Origin: Echinococcus granulosus
Taxonomy: Eukaryota; Platyhelminthes; Cestoda; Cyclophyllidea; Taeniidae
Direction: 5' to 3'
Length of the DNA: 64,000 nt
NCBI RefSeq assembly: GCF_000524195.1
Contig: NW_020170403.1
Span: forward strand, 826,870 to 890,869
Below are positions 23,501 through 36,000 of the stretch, piece after piece. Under the pieces are notes generated by a model that was not told the DNA's origin, searched no databases, and saw nothing but the letters and a program-made list of their open reading frames with translations. How positions within the stretch are numbered: position 1 is the stretch's first letter; every line of letters starts with the position of its first letter. Both the position numbers and the translations under genes were made by a program.

Positions 23501-26500
23501 CCTTGGCGTTGCCGATTAAAATGGACTTCTCTTTGTGCTCATATTTAGTGCTTTTGATGGGTTCTTGCAATTACCACACCAACAGAACCCCGCTTTCAAT
23601 TTGCTGTTTGCTTGGGGTGGGAGAATGTATTTTCCTCTACTACGACTGCTTTTGTCCCATCACGCTCCCTTATAACTGACTCATTTTTGGGATTAGATCT
23701 CTTGTCCAATGGCAGCTTGCTAGCTACATCAAGAGTATTTCTACCATTTTTCTGGAAGACTGCTATTACGATCGTTAGCTCGCACTGGCAGATTTGCCTG
23801 CCGAAGAAAATTCTTTGCCTTCCCAAACATTATACTAGCTTCCATGAAATGGCCAATAAATTGTCACTGCACTTTTGGCCGGACAAAAATTTGACCTTAA
23901 CCGAGGATCGCAATTGAATTACCCGTTTATTCATTTTATACTTCCGGATTTGATCCAGCCACTTTATTCATCCTATTGCACCTACACTTGTGGATGATTG
24001 CACAGATCTGACAACCTTACTGATGATTTATGAACTCCATAATCCTCCTGTGGGTATGGATATGTTGACTTCTATTTCGCCATGCTCCAGCTTTTATTTC
24101 ATTGGTCGGATTTATTCGTTATTCTAAATGGTGTTTCGTTACAGAAATGGGGGAAAAATGATCCCCCTTGAGGAAGTTGTTGACACAAAGCCGAAATGTG
24201 GCCATCTGTGTTCAGAGTGAAAAATCAAAGAAGATATTTCAGATTGATTTGTATATGAATGATTTCATTGGTTTTGGGCGTTTTGTAGAAAGTTTTCCGT
24301 GTTCCAGTCCCCCACGCAATACGTCTTGACTTTCATCGCTATATAAGGGGTTCTAAAACCCACTTTGCCATTTATCATGCATTGGGAGGGAAATGCTACT
24401 ATCAACATCCCCTGCGAATCCGCATATCAACTTCAAATGGCTGCTAGCCTATTTCGAGTAATGGCGTAGGAACAACCATCCGACCGACAAGCCAGCATTG
24501 GTCTAATTTCGTGTTATCCACTTCAAGGTTGGTCGTTGTATCTCCGAAATTGTCAAAATTTCACGATTTGCATAATATTGTTGCGTGATGGGATTTCAAA
24601 AGTTCCCTGTTGATTAAACGCGATTCCACTACTTTCGTATTACCTGCACCATCGACTCCGAAGGTGAATATCAAATGTTTGGGGTTTGCTTATAATAAGT
24701 ATGTCACTTTCAAGCTGCGATTCAGTAGGTTTTTTAGGACTGCTATTTACTGCTAACCCTATAGACCCTTGGATCGATCCTCATGCCATTCTTACTGCTT
24801 GTCATGGCTTCCAGGTGCACTCACCCCTTCCCAACTCCCCGCTTTCCCATCCCCCTTCCCGCCTTGGTTTTGTTGTGTCCTGCCCATTTCCACCGCCTCT
24901 AAAACCAGTCTTTTCCTCATTTACTCTCCAGCCGACGTCATGGTTTCATTTGGTGCAAAGACAGTCTATGCCGTGGATGTGGGCTCCGTCTATGACACCA
25001 ATCTGACAAACTATGGCGATTGGCTCTCGGGCTGGTGGCTCATCTATCAACGCTTCTTTCGTTGGTGGGGTCCTCCCATCAGGGTGAGTCACTTCTATCC
25101 TTAATCTAAAGGCTAGCGCCACGATTTGACCCCTATCACTGCAGTTCATTTGCTGTTTCCTGCCATTATTAAGTAAATCGTTATTATCATTATCAATTTA
25201 TGTAGCTGAAGACTAACTTTCGAATTTGAAATTGATATTCTACTTAGAGAAGAGTGTTCGACTTTGCCTATTTTAGTGATAGCGATGGCTCTCCTATCTT
25301 TAAAGTGAGCCAATTTCCAACATGGAAAGCGGTTTTCTAATCCTTTACCATTGAAACTGTGATTTTGAAATCCTCCAGTCCCTGCGATTAAAGGCTGTAA
25401 TTGCTTGCTTAATGATAATCCTTTCCATAATTCTTTCTTTGGTCCACCGCGTAATAAGTTTTTCGGGGTAATTTTTAACTTGGAACAGAGTGACTGTGAA
25501 CTGTTAACCCTCTCTACCTGAATTGGAGTCTTACCTTGCAGTAGACACAATGGTTGTTGAATGTGGCCTAGTCTGGTTGAAAAGGTATTGGTGTGGCAGT
25601 GAGACGTGAAACATCCTAAGTTGCATTGAGCTTCCGCTTTGAAGGATGTTAGCTGTTTTCCTCAAGTGAGTATCCAGTTAAGTTAAACAAATGCCTCTGA
25701 TAGAACGATGATATGCCCCAGGGCATTGATTCGCCTGATGGTGAAGTGATTTTGAAGTTTTGATGTTGAAATTTTGCCTTATTTATGTGGGCACAAGGTT
25801 AATGCTTTGCCTAACGTCACTGCAGTTTAAGGTCGCACAGATCTGCTGACGACCTTCTTTCCTTCCATGCTTCCGTAATTCTCAAAGCAACTGCATATAT
25901 ATAACTGACATTTGTCTCGATCAGTAGCACTCCTTTGCAAGGTCAAGCTTGGACGGGTTTGAACGTGATTGACTTGTCTTTGTCTTATAGTAGGTCAGTC
26001 ACTCGGTAAAAACGAATTAGTGCCACTGAAATTTAGCTCGATCAGCTACCTTCCATAATGATTCTTGTGACTGTTTCTCCAACAATAGGAGAAATGTAAA
26101 ACCTTTTAGATTTTACGTCTGTTCTCTTTGTATGAAAAAAACTGGTTAAATACGACTTTTATAACTAGAAAACTCTCTTTTTAGATGGTAGTAGGGACCT
26201 TGGAACTGGCTTTCTCTACACCGCGAAATGAGCTGAAGGAAGTAATGCCTTCCAGAATGTTTGACTGTTCCACGCATGGGTCGAATTAGTGTCGTGCGGA
26301 CATTTTTACCTCACATCAATTGTACTGACCACTTGACTCTAGTGTTTTCTTTACGGTAACCTCACCAGACACCAAATTTGGGTAAATGCAAATGCAGAAG
26401 CTGGCGAAGCATTTTTATGGTTTGCTTGTAGCCGAGTTTATGTTCCCCTTCCTTCACCCTTGCCTCTGCAGGTACCTAACTTCACAGAGATTCAATCGCG

Positions 26501-29500
26501 CCTAGCCTACATCTCCTGCATTCGCCAGTTGGAGGAAGTCAAGGCGAGTGGTATTTGTCACTACCTCCGTCCTCCAATCGATCGTTTCATGACCCTCCAA
26601 TTCGCAGCCTTCGAAGAGATTATGGTATGTTCTTCTCATTTGAAAACATTTAAGGTGGAATACTAGCATTTGCTGTCACCAAGTTCACATTTTAAATATG
26701 GAATTTCCTCGCCGTAAACTATAATATCTGCTTAAATTTTGATCTTTAGCCAAAATATTGGGTCGATTGGGCCTAATGGCATCATTTTGCATTACGATCG
26801 AGTTGAAATGTTGCGACTTTTGTAGCAGCCAGAGAAAATTATAGCTCCGTTGATGTAGTCCAAGCCGTGAATCACTCAGTCGAATGGAAACTGCAGGATG
26901 TGCCCCCTCATTTTGAGTTAATTTGAGCCATTTTAAGGCAAATTGAATAGCTAGACCTGACGTCAGGCGATGGTTTTTCGAAATATTTGACAGAGGAGTG
27001 CAGGAAGAAAAGCTTTGGCGTATTCCACCTCCATAATTCTTTACTAATCTGAGTAGGTGATGTCGCAACACAGCTTTGCGAATCGGAAGTAGCTCGATTT
27101 CATGCTTGTTAGCATCTGTATTATCGTCCATACTCTCGGTCGTCTACATTTGACCGTTGTTTTTAGTCTTCTTTTTTGTGCAGACATGGATTTTGCTCAG
27201 AGATCACCTAATAACTTTATTTAGTTTTTTGGAGAAAGTTTCGTGAACCTTCAGCCCCGGCCGAACCAGTTTAGAAGTGTAGACGACTAAAAGACCATTC
27301 GTAAGTCGTGTTTTTTGTTTTAAAAAAAGGCTGGATGGATGTCATTAGCAAAGCGAGATTCTGGGCCGTTATGTGTGTAAATGAATTAAATGTCATTGCA
27401 CGTAAAACCGAAACTAAAAGATTTTACCGTTAGAACACTGATCATATCTGTCAGCTCGAAATGAATTAGAGAATGAGGTTATTGAGGCTGCCTCATACCT
27501 GAACCTGTCTAAATGCGATTTTGCCTAAGCAGTTGCTTCATTACCTGTATCTTCTTCTTTTTCCTCACAGTCGGTGGGCTACAAGTACGCTAAGGAGACA
27601 CTAGCTATGTGGCAGGAGACCGGCGCCTATCAGCAGATGATCCCTGCGCTCTACAAGCGTGCTCGCTCCGGCAGCAGCAGCAGTGGTATAAGTAGCACCC
27701 ATCGCAAGACGCGCTCCATCTCCATTGGTGTGACGGCTGCTGGATCCAATTCTGGCACTGCAGCAACGGTCGATGACAATGCCGAGCGGAACTCGTCTCG
27801 AGATGATTCGGGCGTCTTTGAAACTCCCATCAAACGTGTACGTCATCCTCTACCGGACTGGATTTTAAGCTTATTNNNNNNNNNNNNNNNNNNNNNNNNN
27901 NNNNNNNNNNNNNNNNNNNNNNNNNNNNNNNNNNNNNNNNNNNNNNNNNNNNNNNNNNNNNNNNNNNNNNNNNNNATTAATAAATGTTTTTTTTAATTTA
28001 CTCAACTTTTCAATGGTGGAGGCCGCGACGTTCTCCTCACTCATTTGGAACTGTAAGGATAACTAGTGTTCTGGGCTGTTGAGCTGGACATTCCCCTTCC
28101 CGTAATACGAGAGTTTAGGTTCGTTGTCAGAAAGTGGAGTTTCACTGAATGAACTTGAACGGAGTTTTATTTGCGTGGATCTCCAAGTTACTGTTTTTGC
28201 TTCGTTATCGGTTTTCGCCCTCCAGAAATGGTGGGTTTTTTGTGTAATATTTAAAAGATGCAGTTTGTCACCAATGCCGAAGTTGAATACCTTCTCTCAA
28301 AAATACTACCCTAAGCATTACATTTACTTCCGGTTATAAATGGACCTTTAAAGTTAACCCTATACGTTTCGTGATGCACTGATAGTGGGAGTTATTGAAA
28401 ATACGAGGTAACCCTTGGGTTGGCTTTTACTTGTTCCTCTTTCAGCGACTTGGCAGCATGGAAAACGTCTCTCCCAAGGATTCAACGTCTGGCGAGACCC
28501 GTACCCGTCCCGGTAAGCTTCTAACTGTTTTGTGTGCAGATTTTCCTATTTTATTCAACTAATTATTTAGCTCTATGCTGGCTTTTGTCTTACCTCATGG
28601 GATTGCTTTTCAGACTTTGATGGGGAATGGTGCAAGACCTGGCTTCGCCTCCATCCCGAGCGCATTTCCCACCTCGCCATGGGTTCTACGGCCTTCGACA
28701 AGCCTGACGACGCTAAAGTTCTCTCGATGGCTGAACAATGGCTTTATGCACCGACCGCGAGATTTAAAGATAAGCGTCAGCAACTGCATCAGCGTTACCG
28801 GCAGCACCAGCAGCAGCTTGTGTCCACGAAACTCCATGTTGGTCATCCATTCGGCGCTGACTTGGTCAAGTCGGCGACACTCGATGGTGTGATGAAACCT
28901 CATTATCATCACTCGCCTAAAGACACTCCTCCTTCTCCCTTTCCTTCCGGCTCTGATGCTGAGAATCGGCGCGAGGCCGGCGGCGGTGGTCGTAGTCACA
29001 GTCGCCACAGTAATCGCGTCGGTGGGACTAGCTTTGATGACGATTTTCTCGTCACTGCATCCGACCCTGAGCTTTCCTCCCTCCGATTCACCTCAGAGGG
29101 CCGGTTGCCAGCCTCACCGATGGTTCTGCCGTCGCAGTCAGCGCCACAGTCATCGTCGGATAGTAGAGCAAGATGGGCGAGCGTCCCGGCGATGGTGCAG
29201 GTAGAAAGGGCAGAAAATGTGGAGGAGGAAGAGGTCGGAGGTGAGGATGCGGATCCGGTGGTGGCTGTGGTTAAAGCCCATCGACATCGCCCGCATCGGA
29301 GGGGCTCTCTCAATAAGGTACGTGGTTTGATTATTTTCCTTCTGGTTATCGTCGGCTTTGATTGATACGATAAAGTCGTTTTGTGAAAGAAGTTAGAGAT
29401 GCGTATTTGTCTGGAATGGAAATTTACATTGCTTTTTCGGAACTTGCTTGCGGAACGAGGAAATGTTGGACTTCGGATCGAAGAGTAGTATGAAAAACCT

Positions 29501-30012
29501 CTTGAGCAGCTTATTCATTTGCATACAAGTAGAGTTTCACTCAATCCACTTTCAAAGATTTGGTGACTCGGGTGTCAAAAGACCCAGAATCTGCTAATGC
29601 TTTTTTTATCGGTCCACCACTAACTGGCACCATGCATGACGGCTTTGATTATGGCACCGAGTAAATCGATCACGGTTGGTGACTTCCCATCACAATTGAA
29701 ACGAAGAGTTATCCCTAACACCCATCCATTCACCTCTGTCTACTTATTCCACCACCTTGTTAAGAATTCTGCTGTCAAAACGCCCCTTGTTGTCGATAGC
29801 ACTCTCGACCGAAATTTCATGTCTAATGACCTAAACAGGGATTAAACAGAGGGAAAGGTTGGGGGAGGTAGGAAATCCTGGAGGAAGCTTCAGCATCTGA
29901 TTCGCCTTACTTTCTCTCGCTTTTCTTCATTCAGCGTTCAAAGCGGCATCTCTCAAGTGAAACGCAGCATCAGAATCCCTCTTCCTCTACTTCAATGGAG
30001 TTCCGATTATGA
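11206..30012 (+). CDS. PNPLA6: Neuropathy target esterase / patatin-like lysophospholipase (Swiss cheese)
   Basis: Twenty exons, about 1,610 aa: 11206-11409, 11445-11526, 11564-11717, 11756-12053, 12132-12422, 12491-12578, 13517-14020, 15415-15691, 15982-16155, 16545-16909, 18564-19129, 21002-21185, 21256-21378, 22794-22910 (or 22403-22519), 24932-25083, 26472-26624, 27571-27837, 28446-28512, 28614-29317, 29935-30012 (TGA 30010-30012). PNPLA6/7 enzymes hydrolyse phosphatidylcholine and lysophosphatidylcholine on the ER. Order: hydrophobic N-terminus, membrane helix (about residues 69-89), the basic FRFRNRDK stretch, three cyclic-nucleotide-binding-like domains (about 193-330, 475-630, 630-760), then patatin with GGGGAKG oxyanion loop (about 984), GTSIG nucleophile (Ser about 1,014) and DGG aspartate (about 1,134), and a long low-complexity tail. 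Human PNPLA6 is about 1,370 aa. The exon 7/8 junction has two frame-consistent solutions. An exon could be hidden in the N gap. PNPLA6 versus PNPLA7 cannot be decided. Confidence 0.93.
21002..21185 (+). other. NTE catalytic-serine exon (patatin GXSXG)
   Basis: This exon starts [19 protein letters not shown]. The nucleophile serine codon AGT is at 21,038-21,040. It follows the exon ending [15 protein letters not shown] (18,564-19,129), which supplies the oxyanion-hole glycines. Borders are TTACAG| and G|GTGAGT, with phase 0 at entry and phase 1 at exit. Confidence 0.92.
21474..21526 (+). promoter_or_regulatory. Polypurine tract in NTE intron 13
   Basis: About 53 nt almost entirely of G and A (for example GGAGGAGAGGGGAGGAGG), starting about 95 nt after the donor of exon 13. 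It is close to the reverse complement of the polypyrimidine tract at 22,554-22,592. A role in splice choice is inference. Confidence 0.5.
22403..22519 (+). other. NTE alternative exon 14a (duplicated catalytic-Asp exon)
   Basis: 117 nt, entry and exit phase 1, 39 codons. It encodes [25 protein letters not shown] and ends VNILP. It aligns without gaps to exon 14b (24 of 39 residues identical by eye). The catalytic-Asp motif is Asp-Gly-Val instead of Asp-Gly-Gly, and the conserved SGY before PPLCDP is replaced. Donor CAG|GTAGCC is acceptable. The acceptor GAAAAAG|GC lacks a good pyrimidine tract. No stop codon interrupts it. It is either a regulated alternative exon or a recently silenced copy. 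Confidence 0.75.
22554..22592 (+). promoter_or_regulatory. Polypyrimidine tract between exons 14a and 14b
   Basis: About 39 nt of C and T beginning 35 nt after the exon 14a donor. Its reverse complement resembles the polypurine tract at 21,474-21,526 with a few gaps, so the pre-mRNA could pair and loop out exon 14a. It lies too far upstream of exon 14b to be simply its acceptor tract. Confidence 0.45.
22794..22910 (+). other. NTE exon 14b (canonical catalytic-Asp exon)
   Basis: 117 nt, phase 1 in and out. It encodes [32 protein letters not shown] and ends VNNVP, very close to the vertebrate NTE sequence. The aspartate of LLDGG is the expected partner of the GXSXG serine. Splice sites ATCAG|GC and CCG|GTGAGT are strong. 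I treat this as the default exon; it splices in phase to 24,932. Confidence 0.9.
27876..27975. other. Assembly gap (100 N)
   Basis: A run of exactly 100 N lies 38 nt after the end of NTE exon 17, inside intron 17. A round 100 usually marks a gap of unknown size. Phase across the gap is consistent (exon 17 ends and exon 18 begins in phase 0), so no missing exon is required. Confidence 0.98.
28614..29317 (+). other. NTE C-terminal low-complexity tail exon
   Basis: A single 704-nt exon encodes about 234 residues after the patatin domain. It opens [19 protein letters not shown] and becomes rich in Gln, His, Ser, Pro and acidic residues. NTE C-terminal tails are poorly conserved, so no function is assigned. 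Two possible last exons follow: 29,935-30,012 (used in the model) and a second open segment at 30,134-30,208 (VLWEPLFPYSASEEQ, then a stop). Confidence 0.8.
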
Positions 30013-31789
30013 GTAAGGTGGAATTGCCTGCCGCGTGCTATTACCTCTTTTCGCCTACTTGAGATCAGCCTCACTTTCTAACCAGCTGCCTAGTTGACCT
30101 TATGCCCACTGTTTACCTTTTTGCCCCATGTAGGTTCTCTGGGAGCCTCTGTTTCCCTACTCCGCCTCAGAGGAGCAGCTGAGCTCATCGGGCCCTCGGA
30201 CTAAGTGAGACATGTACAGCAATGTTACCCTATTTTACCTCCTGTTCTCGTTCTGCTGCACGCTTTATTCGCGGAACTTCCTGTAAATTTTACTTCTTTT
30301 ACCATCTGCTCACCTACCTGTGTGTGCTTTTTCTTTTTCTGGGGAGGGAGGGCAGCCAAGTTCTCCCTCCTTAGTTACCTTTGCGTTTCTCGATTCGTTT
30401 TGAAAGTAAGATGGCATTGCACACGCATCATTCATGATGTGTGCGCGTGCGTGTACAAGTTGGATCGAGTCAAAAAAGCCACACCTATTTTGATAGATTT
30501 GGCATCTCCCTTTCTTCTTGTGGGTTGTGGAGGGGGTGGTATAGTTTGGGATTAGCTAGCACTCGCCGACTTTGAATCAACTGTTTCAGATGGAAAGGAT
30601 TATTGACAGCGTCACATTGTTTGAATTGGGCATCAAAGTGTTTTAATTCGAGAGTGCAGTATTTGTTGTAGATGTAGACGGAATAGTAAGTTCACTCTAG
30701 ATTTGATATGAAATAAAGTGACATATTTCCTACTCAAGTTCTTCGTGGATGTATCGGAAATTTGCTTTTCGAAATCACTCTGTCTGGGAGACTTGAAGCG
30801 GATCAACTGCCTAGCACCAGGACAACGCCATTTCCGAGGTTTGATGAAGCGGAAAATTACCGCCAAATTGGTGAACTTCAGCTGCGACGAGCGGGCGTCT
30901 GACTTCGAATCCATCCATCAATGTGGTGTCAGTTACTCCATTCAACTATCTGGCACCAAACGGGTGCCGACATTTCGTTCAGTCCTGAACTAAGGCACAA
31001 CCCATTATTGCACATTAAAGGAGCCTCTTGTCGGCTTTACTTTGACGTTGCGGTGGTGGCTTGAAGTCATGCTACTTGAGGTAGGTGCGATGAGAATTTC
31101 ATGATTTGGTTGGCACGTTACCCAAATGTGACGTCAAACAACTGACTGCATCAGGTGGCGCGACGCGCTGCAGGGTGTTACTGGTCTGTGGGTGATTACA
31201 TCTTTTGGCTGTTAAGCAGCAGTAGACTAGCTCAACAGAAAACTACTAACAGCTGGTGTCATTGAAGAACATCGCGACATCCAGGCTGTGGTGGTAGGAA
31301 CCGCGTGTGCATTTTAGCCCTCACTTTAATGGCTTCGCGGTGCTTAGCTTTTTTGGCTTAGGGCTACATAAAAAGCCCTCCAACCCGGGATAAAACGGAA
31401 CACTCAAGATAGCTTTTTGTTGACCAAATTATCCGTCGAAGCGGGTTCATTTGCTCTTTTTTTGCTGAGAGGTGATGAGGATTGTAACACCAGACGTGGG
31501 CATTATTTTACTGGCATTCTACAATCACAGTTGGGGCTAATCTCCACCTTGAAAAGCACGCCTTCGAACCATGTTCTGGAAACACACCATTCCCAGAAAC
31601 ACTTCTAGCTCTCACAACGAGCTTCTCGAAGATTCGTGCCTTTTCAATGATCCGTCCCACGCAAAGTGATTGAATGTTGAAGATGGCAATCGGTGCACTT
31701 CTGTGTGGCTCATTTTCTGCTATTCTTCTGCATTTAAACTGTGGCAGTGAATACTGCACCTCCCTGAGACTTCCCTAAAGACGATTGAA

Positions 31790-32120
31790 GTCACAATCCC
31801 GAGGCAGAATTTGTATTGCCAACTTAAGGAGGACCTGGGGGCTATTGGCGCAGCCCGGAGCTTTCAGTGCCTACCACCAAAACAAAACAAAAAACGAAAA
31901 CGAAACGCGCTTTCCTTGGTCAACCACCTGCACCAGCCATCACGTAATCGCTGCTGCAAGTAAACACCCACAAACCAGCCTCGCCAGCCATGGAAGTTGC
32001 GTGCAACTTAGGAGATATCTGACTGCTACATCACCGATCCCTCCTGGCAGTTCCAAGGGTTCTAGAGTCTTTCCCTGCTTGGGAACTGCATTGAGGAAAG
32101 GGTGAATGTGCTGACTACCA
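31790..32120 (-). repeat. Dispersed repeat family A, copy 2 (inverted)
   Basis: Its reverse complement reads GGTAGGCACTGAAAGCTCC, GGGCTGCGCC and GGCAATACAAATTCTGCC, in the same order as copy 4 (38,041-38,145). The other half (about 32,030-32,120) matches the reverse complement of 37,790-37,890. This gives about 330 bp of shared structure and implies a defined repeat unit rather than chance similarity. Confidence 0.65.
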
Positions 32121-32959
32121 CGCGTGTCCATCGCTGGAACAAAAGCAGAGTAGATTAATAAGGAATGGGGTTCAAGCTAGTTTCGTGGGGATATTATTTA
32201 GCCTCAGTTTCTCCTTGTCAATTTAACCTCGTTTCGGCGCTGCCTAGCCCTATCTTTCTAGGATTTATCCAGCTGGTAGAAAGGTGGAGAAGGTATCTCG
32301 TGTTCATTTTTATTGAAATCTTCAAACAGGTACCGTAGACACCTCCGTAGCGAACTTTCTTAGATAGTTTACGGTTGTTAACAGGATTCCTGTAGAACAC
32401 AGGACCGGGGTGGCTGCAGGACATGGACGTCACTTTCAACCCTTCTGTTACACGTCATCAGAGATTCTCCTATCTGTGGCATATGCACTTCTTCTGTCAC
32501 GGTGTTTTATCCCCCAGCAGTAGAAATCATGGTGCTTGACCTTTGGGGTCGGGCTCGCTATCCGCTGCCAACAATGTAGTGTCCCGAGGCTTTCGCAAAG
32601 TCGAAAGAAGGGCTACTTCCTGGGCAGAATGTCTATTCGGGGGAGGTGGGGCACCGGCATGATTGGAGGGAAATCTTAGCGCAAGTGAAGTCGAGAGGCT
32701 CTACGATCCCGCGAAATCAAAACGAAGAATTTAGGAAACGGTCAAAATAATACAACTAGTGCCCAATTTTGATGTTTAGAATGACCATCAAATGTGAGGT
32801 GATTTGGCCCTTGTTCATTTACACATCTAGCAACTCTGCCTCTTCGATCTTTGCGGTTTGGACTTTTATTCTGACGACAGGGCCCTCCAGGAATTTCTAT
32901 AGCCTCTCACTCCTTCTAAGCGTTTACCATGACTTTCGGTTAGACTTAAGGACCAACGT

Positions 32960-33030
32960 TGGTAGCAACGATAGACCAGCCTGACCCAAATGAAGCCCAA
33001 TCCTGATTTCATCAACCGGTTGCCGAAGGA
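32960..33030 (+). repeat. Dispersed repeat family B, copy 1
   Basis: About 70 bp ending TCCTGATTTCATCAACCGG TTGC resembles 43,910-43,980 along its length, with shared words TAGCA, GGCCAG/GACCAG, AAATG, CCTGATT, CAT/CATT, AAC and TGCGAAAGG. Extent beyond this core is not established. Confidence 0.4.
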
Positions 33031-36000
33031 AGATATCGCCTAAGAATGGCTAAAAGCTGGGGACATTTATGACAGAATGAATAAAACGACGTCTACCCTT
33101 GTAAACTCCCGTGTTTTACTTCCATGCAGTAAAATCAAGTTCCGATTAATCAAGTTTACCACAAGGAAAGGCTTGCAACAATTTTTCAAACATAACGACT
33201 TCAAAAAGTCTTTGACCATGATTTTTCCCATCTTGTTTCTTTGCATTTTTACTGCGAAGGAGCGCTGCCCAGGCATTAGCACCCTCTTCCAGATAGATGC
33301 TTCCCTGATGCAATCTGCTTTGCAGAGGAAGCAATATTGAGGGGTCTTGACCAGACCTACATCGCGCACTGCCGCAAGTAGGTAGCATTCTCCCTAGGAC
33401 GTGACATAGCTACACCATCTTCAGAACTATCTCGCTGACGATTCCATCACCCCCAAAGTCAGAACAGCTCGACCGGCTAAAAGTTAACGCTATTGAATGG
33501 AGGAAGTCCCTCAAAAACATAACTACTTCAATGACATTGTTGAGGACTTTTGTAGAGAGTGTACTGAGATCTTAGGATCTTCCGAAATATTCACATTCCT
33601 CGTTAGTATTTGCCAATGTTACCACATTTCCATACGAACATGGCTTCGTTCTTACAAATCCGACGTCTACGGATCAGTTGAACTGCCGTCTTCAGAGTGA
33701 AATGTGATTCAGTGTTGCGATTTAAGAAAACACACTGAAAATGGTTGCCCCCTGAAGATATTACCACTTCATTGTCAAGTAAACAAATTAAATACCTGCG
33801 AGCACCAGGTTGCTAAATATGGAATGCCTCGTCTCCATGTTTGCAATCTTGTGCCAATGGTTTGACTTTTGGCTACGCAATTGCCGTTCTTTTGAAAGAG
33901 CCCTTAGAAGTGATTCGATGAGCCTGACGCCCTACATTTAAGGTACTTTGAAAGTACATTTCCACTTGTCCCTATTCCATTATGATAACGGTTGTTTGGT
34001 TAGTTTTGCTTAACTACATCTGGACGGAAATTCTGCAAAGGATGATTTTCTGGACATCAGAATGTCATTAAAGGTTTTACTTAAACCCCATTCCAAAAAT
34101 GACTGCCATCACATACTACTGGAAAATCTCCGAGGCACAAATGAGGGAAGTAAGAGACTGCGCCATCGACCGAGTTGTCAAATAATCTCTTTCTCCAACT
34201 GTGACAGAACTCAGGTTGCGCTAAGCGATCACGAGTGTGATTAACCACTCTTGTGCACAACTTGTGTGGGTGAACATCTCCTCCATTTCGTCTTTCTGCA
34301 TTGTGCTCAAGTCGTGTCACGACATATCTCAAGGTTGTGTTACAGGCTCCAGTCACAAACGATCTCTCTCTCTATCGCATACACTTCCAGTATGATTTTG
34401 AAGGTCAATGATGGCATTATCCAATTATCAACTTTATGCGGTGGTTTGCAAACCATCCATTATGTAGTTATCCTGTGCTTCAGATGCCACTCATATTAAG
34501 CAGGGGTGAAAAAAAATCGGCTCAGGCAATAAAATGAAGCATCGAAAATGCCTTAAGTTATAAATATAGGCATAAGTCTTACAATTTGATGAAAACTAAA
34601 GTCAAGTAGATTCCTTACCCTAAATGATTATTTAAGACGCCTTAGGAAGCATCGACAACAGTTGCACACTGAGTTTGTTAATTACACAGTGAATCGGCAG
34701 CAGCTACAAGGGCATCTATATTCAGTGCACTTTTGTCTGGAATCTTTGTTCAAAGAAGCATTTCAGTCCAGAGATGGAATTCAACTAATTGGTTAAGGCC
34801 TAACTTGCAAGATCAGAGCCATGCTCTTATTGAAAGGCGGTGAAATTGGCATCTTCGACAAGGTCTCGCGACTTGCGGAATCCGTCAACCACAGGTCGTG
34901 TCAGACGGTGCTGTGTTTGGCTTGGAATAGACTTCCAACACAAACTCCCATCATCTAAGGTGTATTGTGTCTTCTCAAGGTTGTCACAAGCCCTGTTGGG
35001 ATGAAAGAATATTTTGCATTGACGTCGTCATCAAGTTTTCGTTGGGGTTGGAGGGTGAAATTTGTAGCTAGGATGTCCTTTGATCTTACCAAGCCACTTT
35101 GGCTCAACTAAAAGCGCAAATCCAGTCCCTTTGTGAAATACACTGGTGGGGAGGGATCCACCGATTTTGCGGTGATTGGGAATACATAATGCTCCACAAA
35201 GCGTTACTTAGACGCAAATCGCTATCTATGGCAACAGGCAACTAAATGCAAGGTCTTTTAAGATATCTTCATGGGGCTGATACTTATCTCCATATCTGTG
35301 CCTACATGTCACGTTGTTCCCACCTCAGTACTACCCAGACGCCTTTCTGGTTTCCATCTAGGTACTAGAGACATGAAGATGTTACTTGTTCGCACCTATC
35401 TCTTGCCTTCATTTGAGAACCGAAGGTAGTGCCTTAACGACTGTTTTTGAATCATTCAAGTGTGTTGCAGTTTCAGCTGTCAATTGTCTTCTTGTAAAAC
35501 ACGAAGTTGGTGACTGTAAATAGCATTTATGGCTTAAATCCCTTTACCCTTTTGCAGGAGTGATCAGGCATTGGCAGGATATTTGTCCATTTAGGACCAA
35601 ACTGACTCGTCCAGTTATTCTTTAGGATGCGATAATGCTTGTCGGTGTAGAAAAAAAGGGATGCTATTACCCTCTGAAAGAGGTAGACACCTGCAGACTT
35701 GGTCCTCTGACAATTCGGCATCATTATACGCACAGTGGCTAGTGCTATGCAAATTCTGAGTTTCTACAGGCGAAAATTGAATGTTTGCTGTGTCCACTAG
35801 ATACTCCTGATTAGCTTCTCACCTATTCTGGTAGATTTGAGGTCTGATTGAAGCCAAATCCACACTAATAGACGCATTAAAGATGATTGTGAAATCATGG
35901 AAGGTGAATGTCTTGCATTCCCACGCACACGCAGTGACTCGTGTCGGCGGCGGCGGCGGTGGTGGAGGCGAGATTTGCAAAGGAGACAATTATCCAATTT

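Noticed and set aside
26685..27131. 148-codon minus-strand frame in NTE intron 16
   Set aside because: No recognised domain, no splice partners and no similarity to the repeats in the window; most likely a chance frame.
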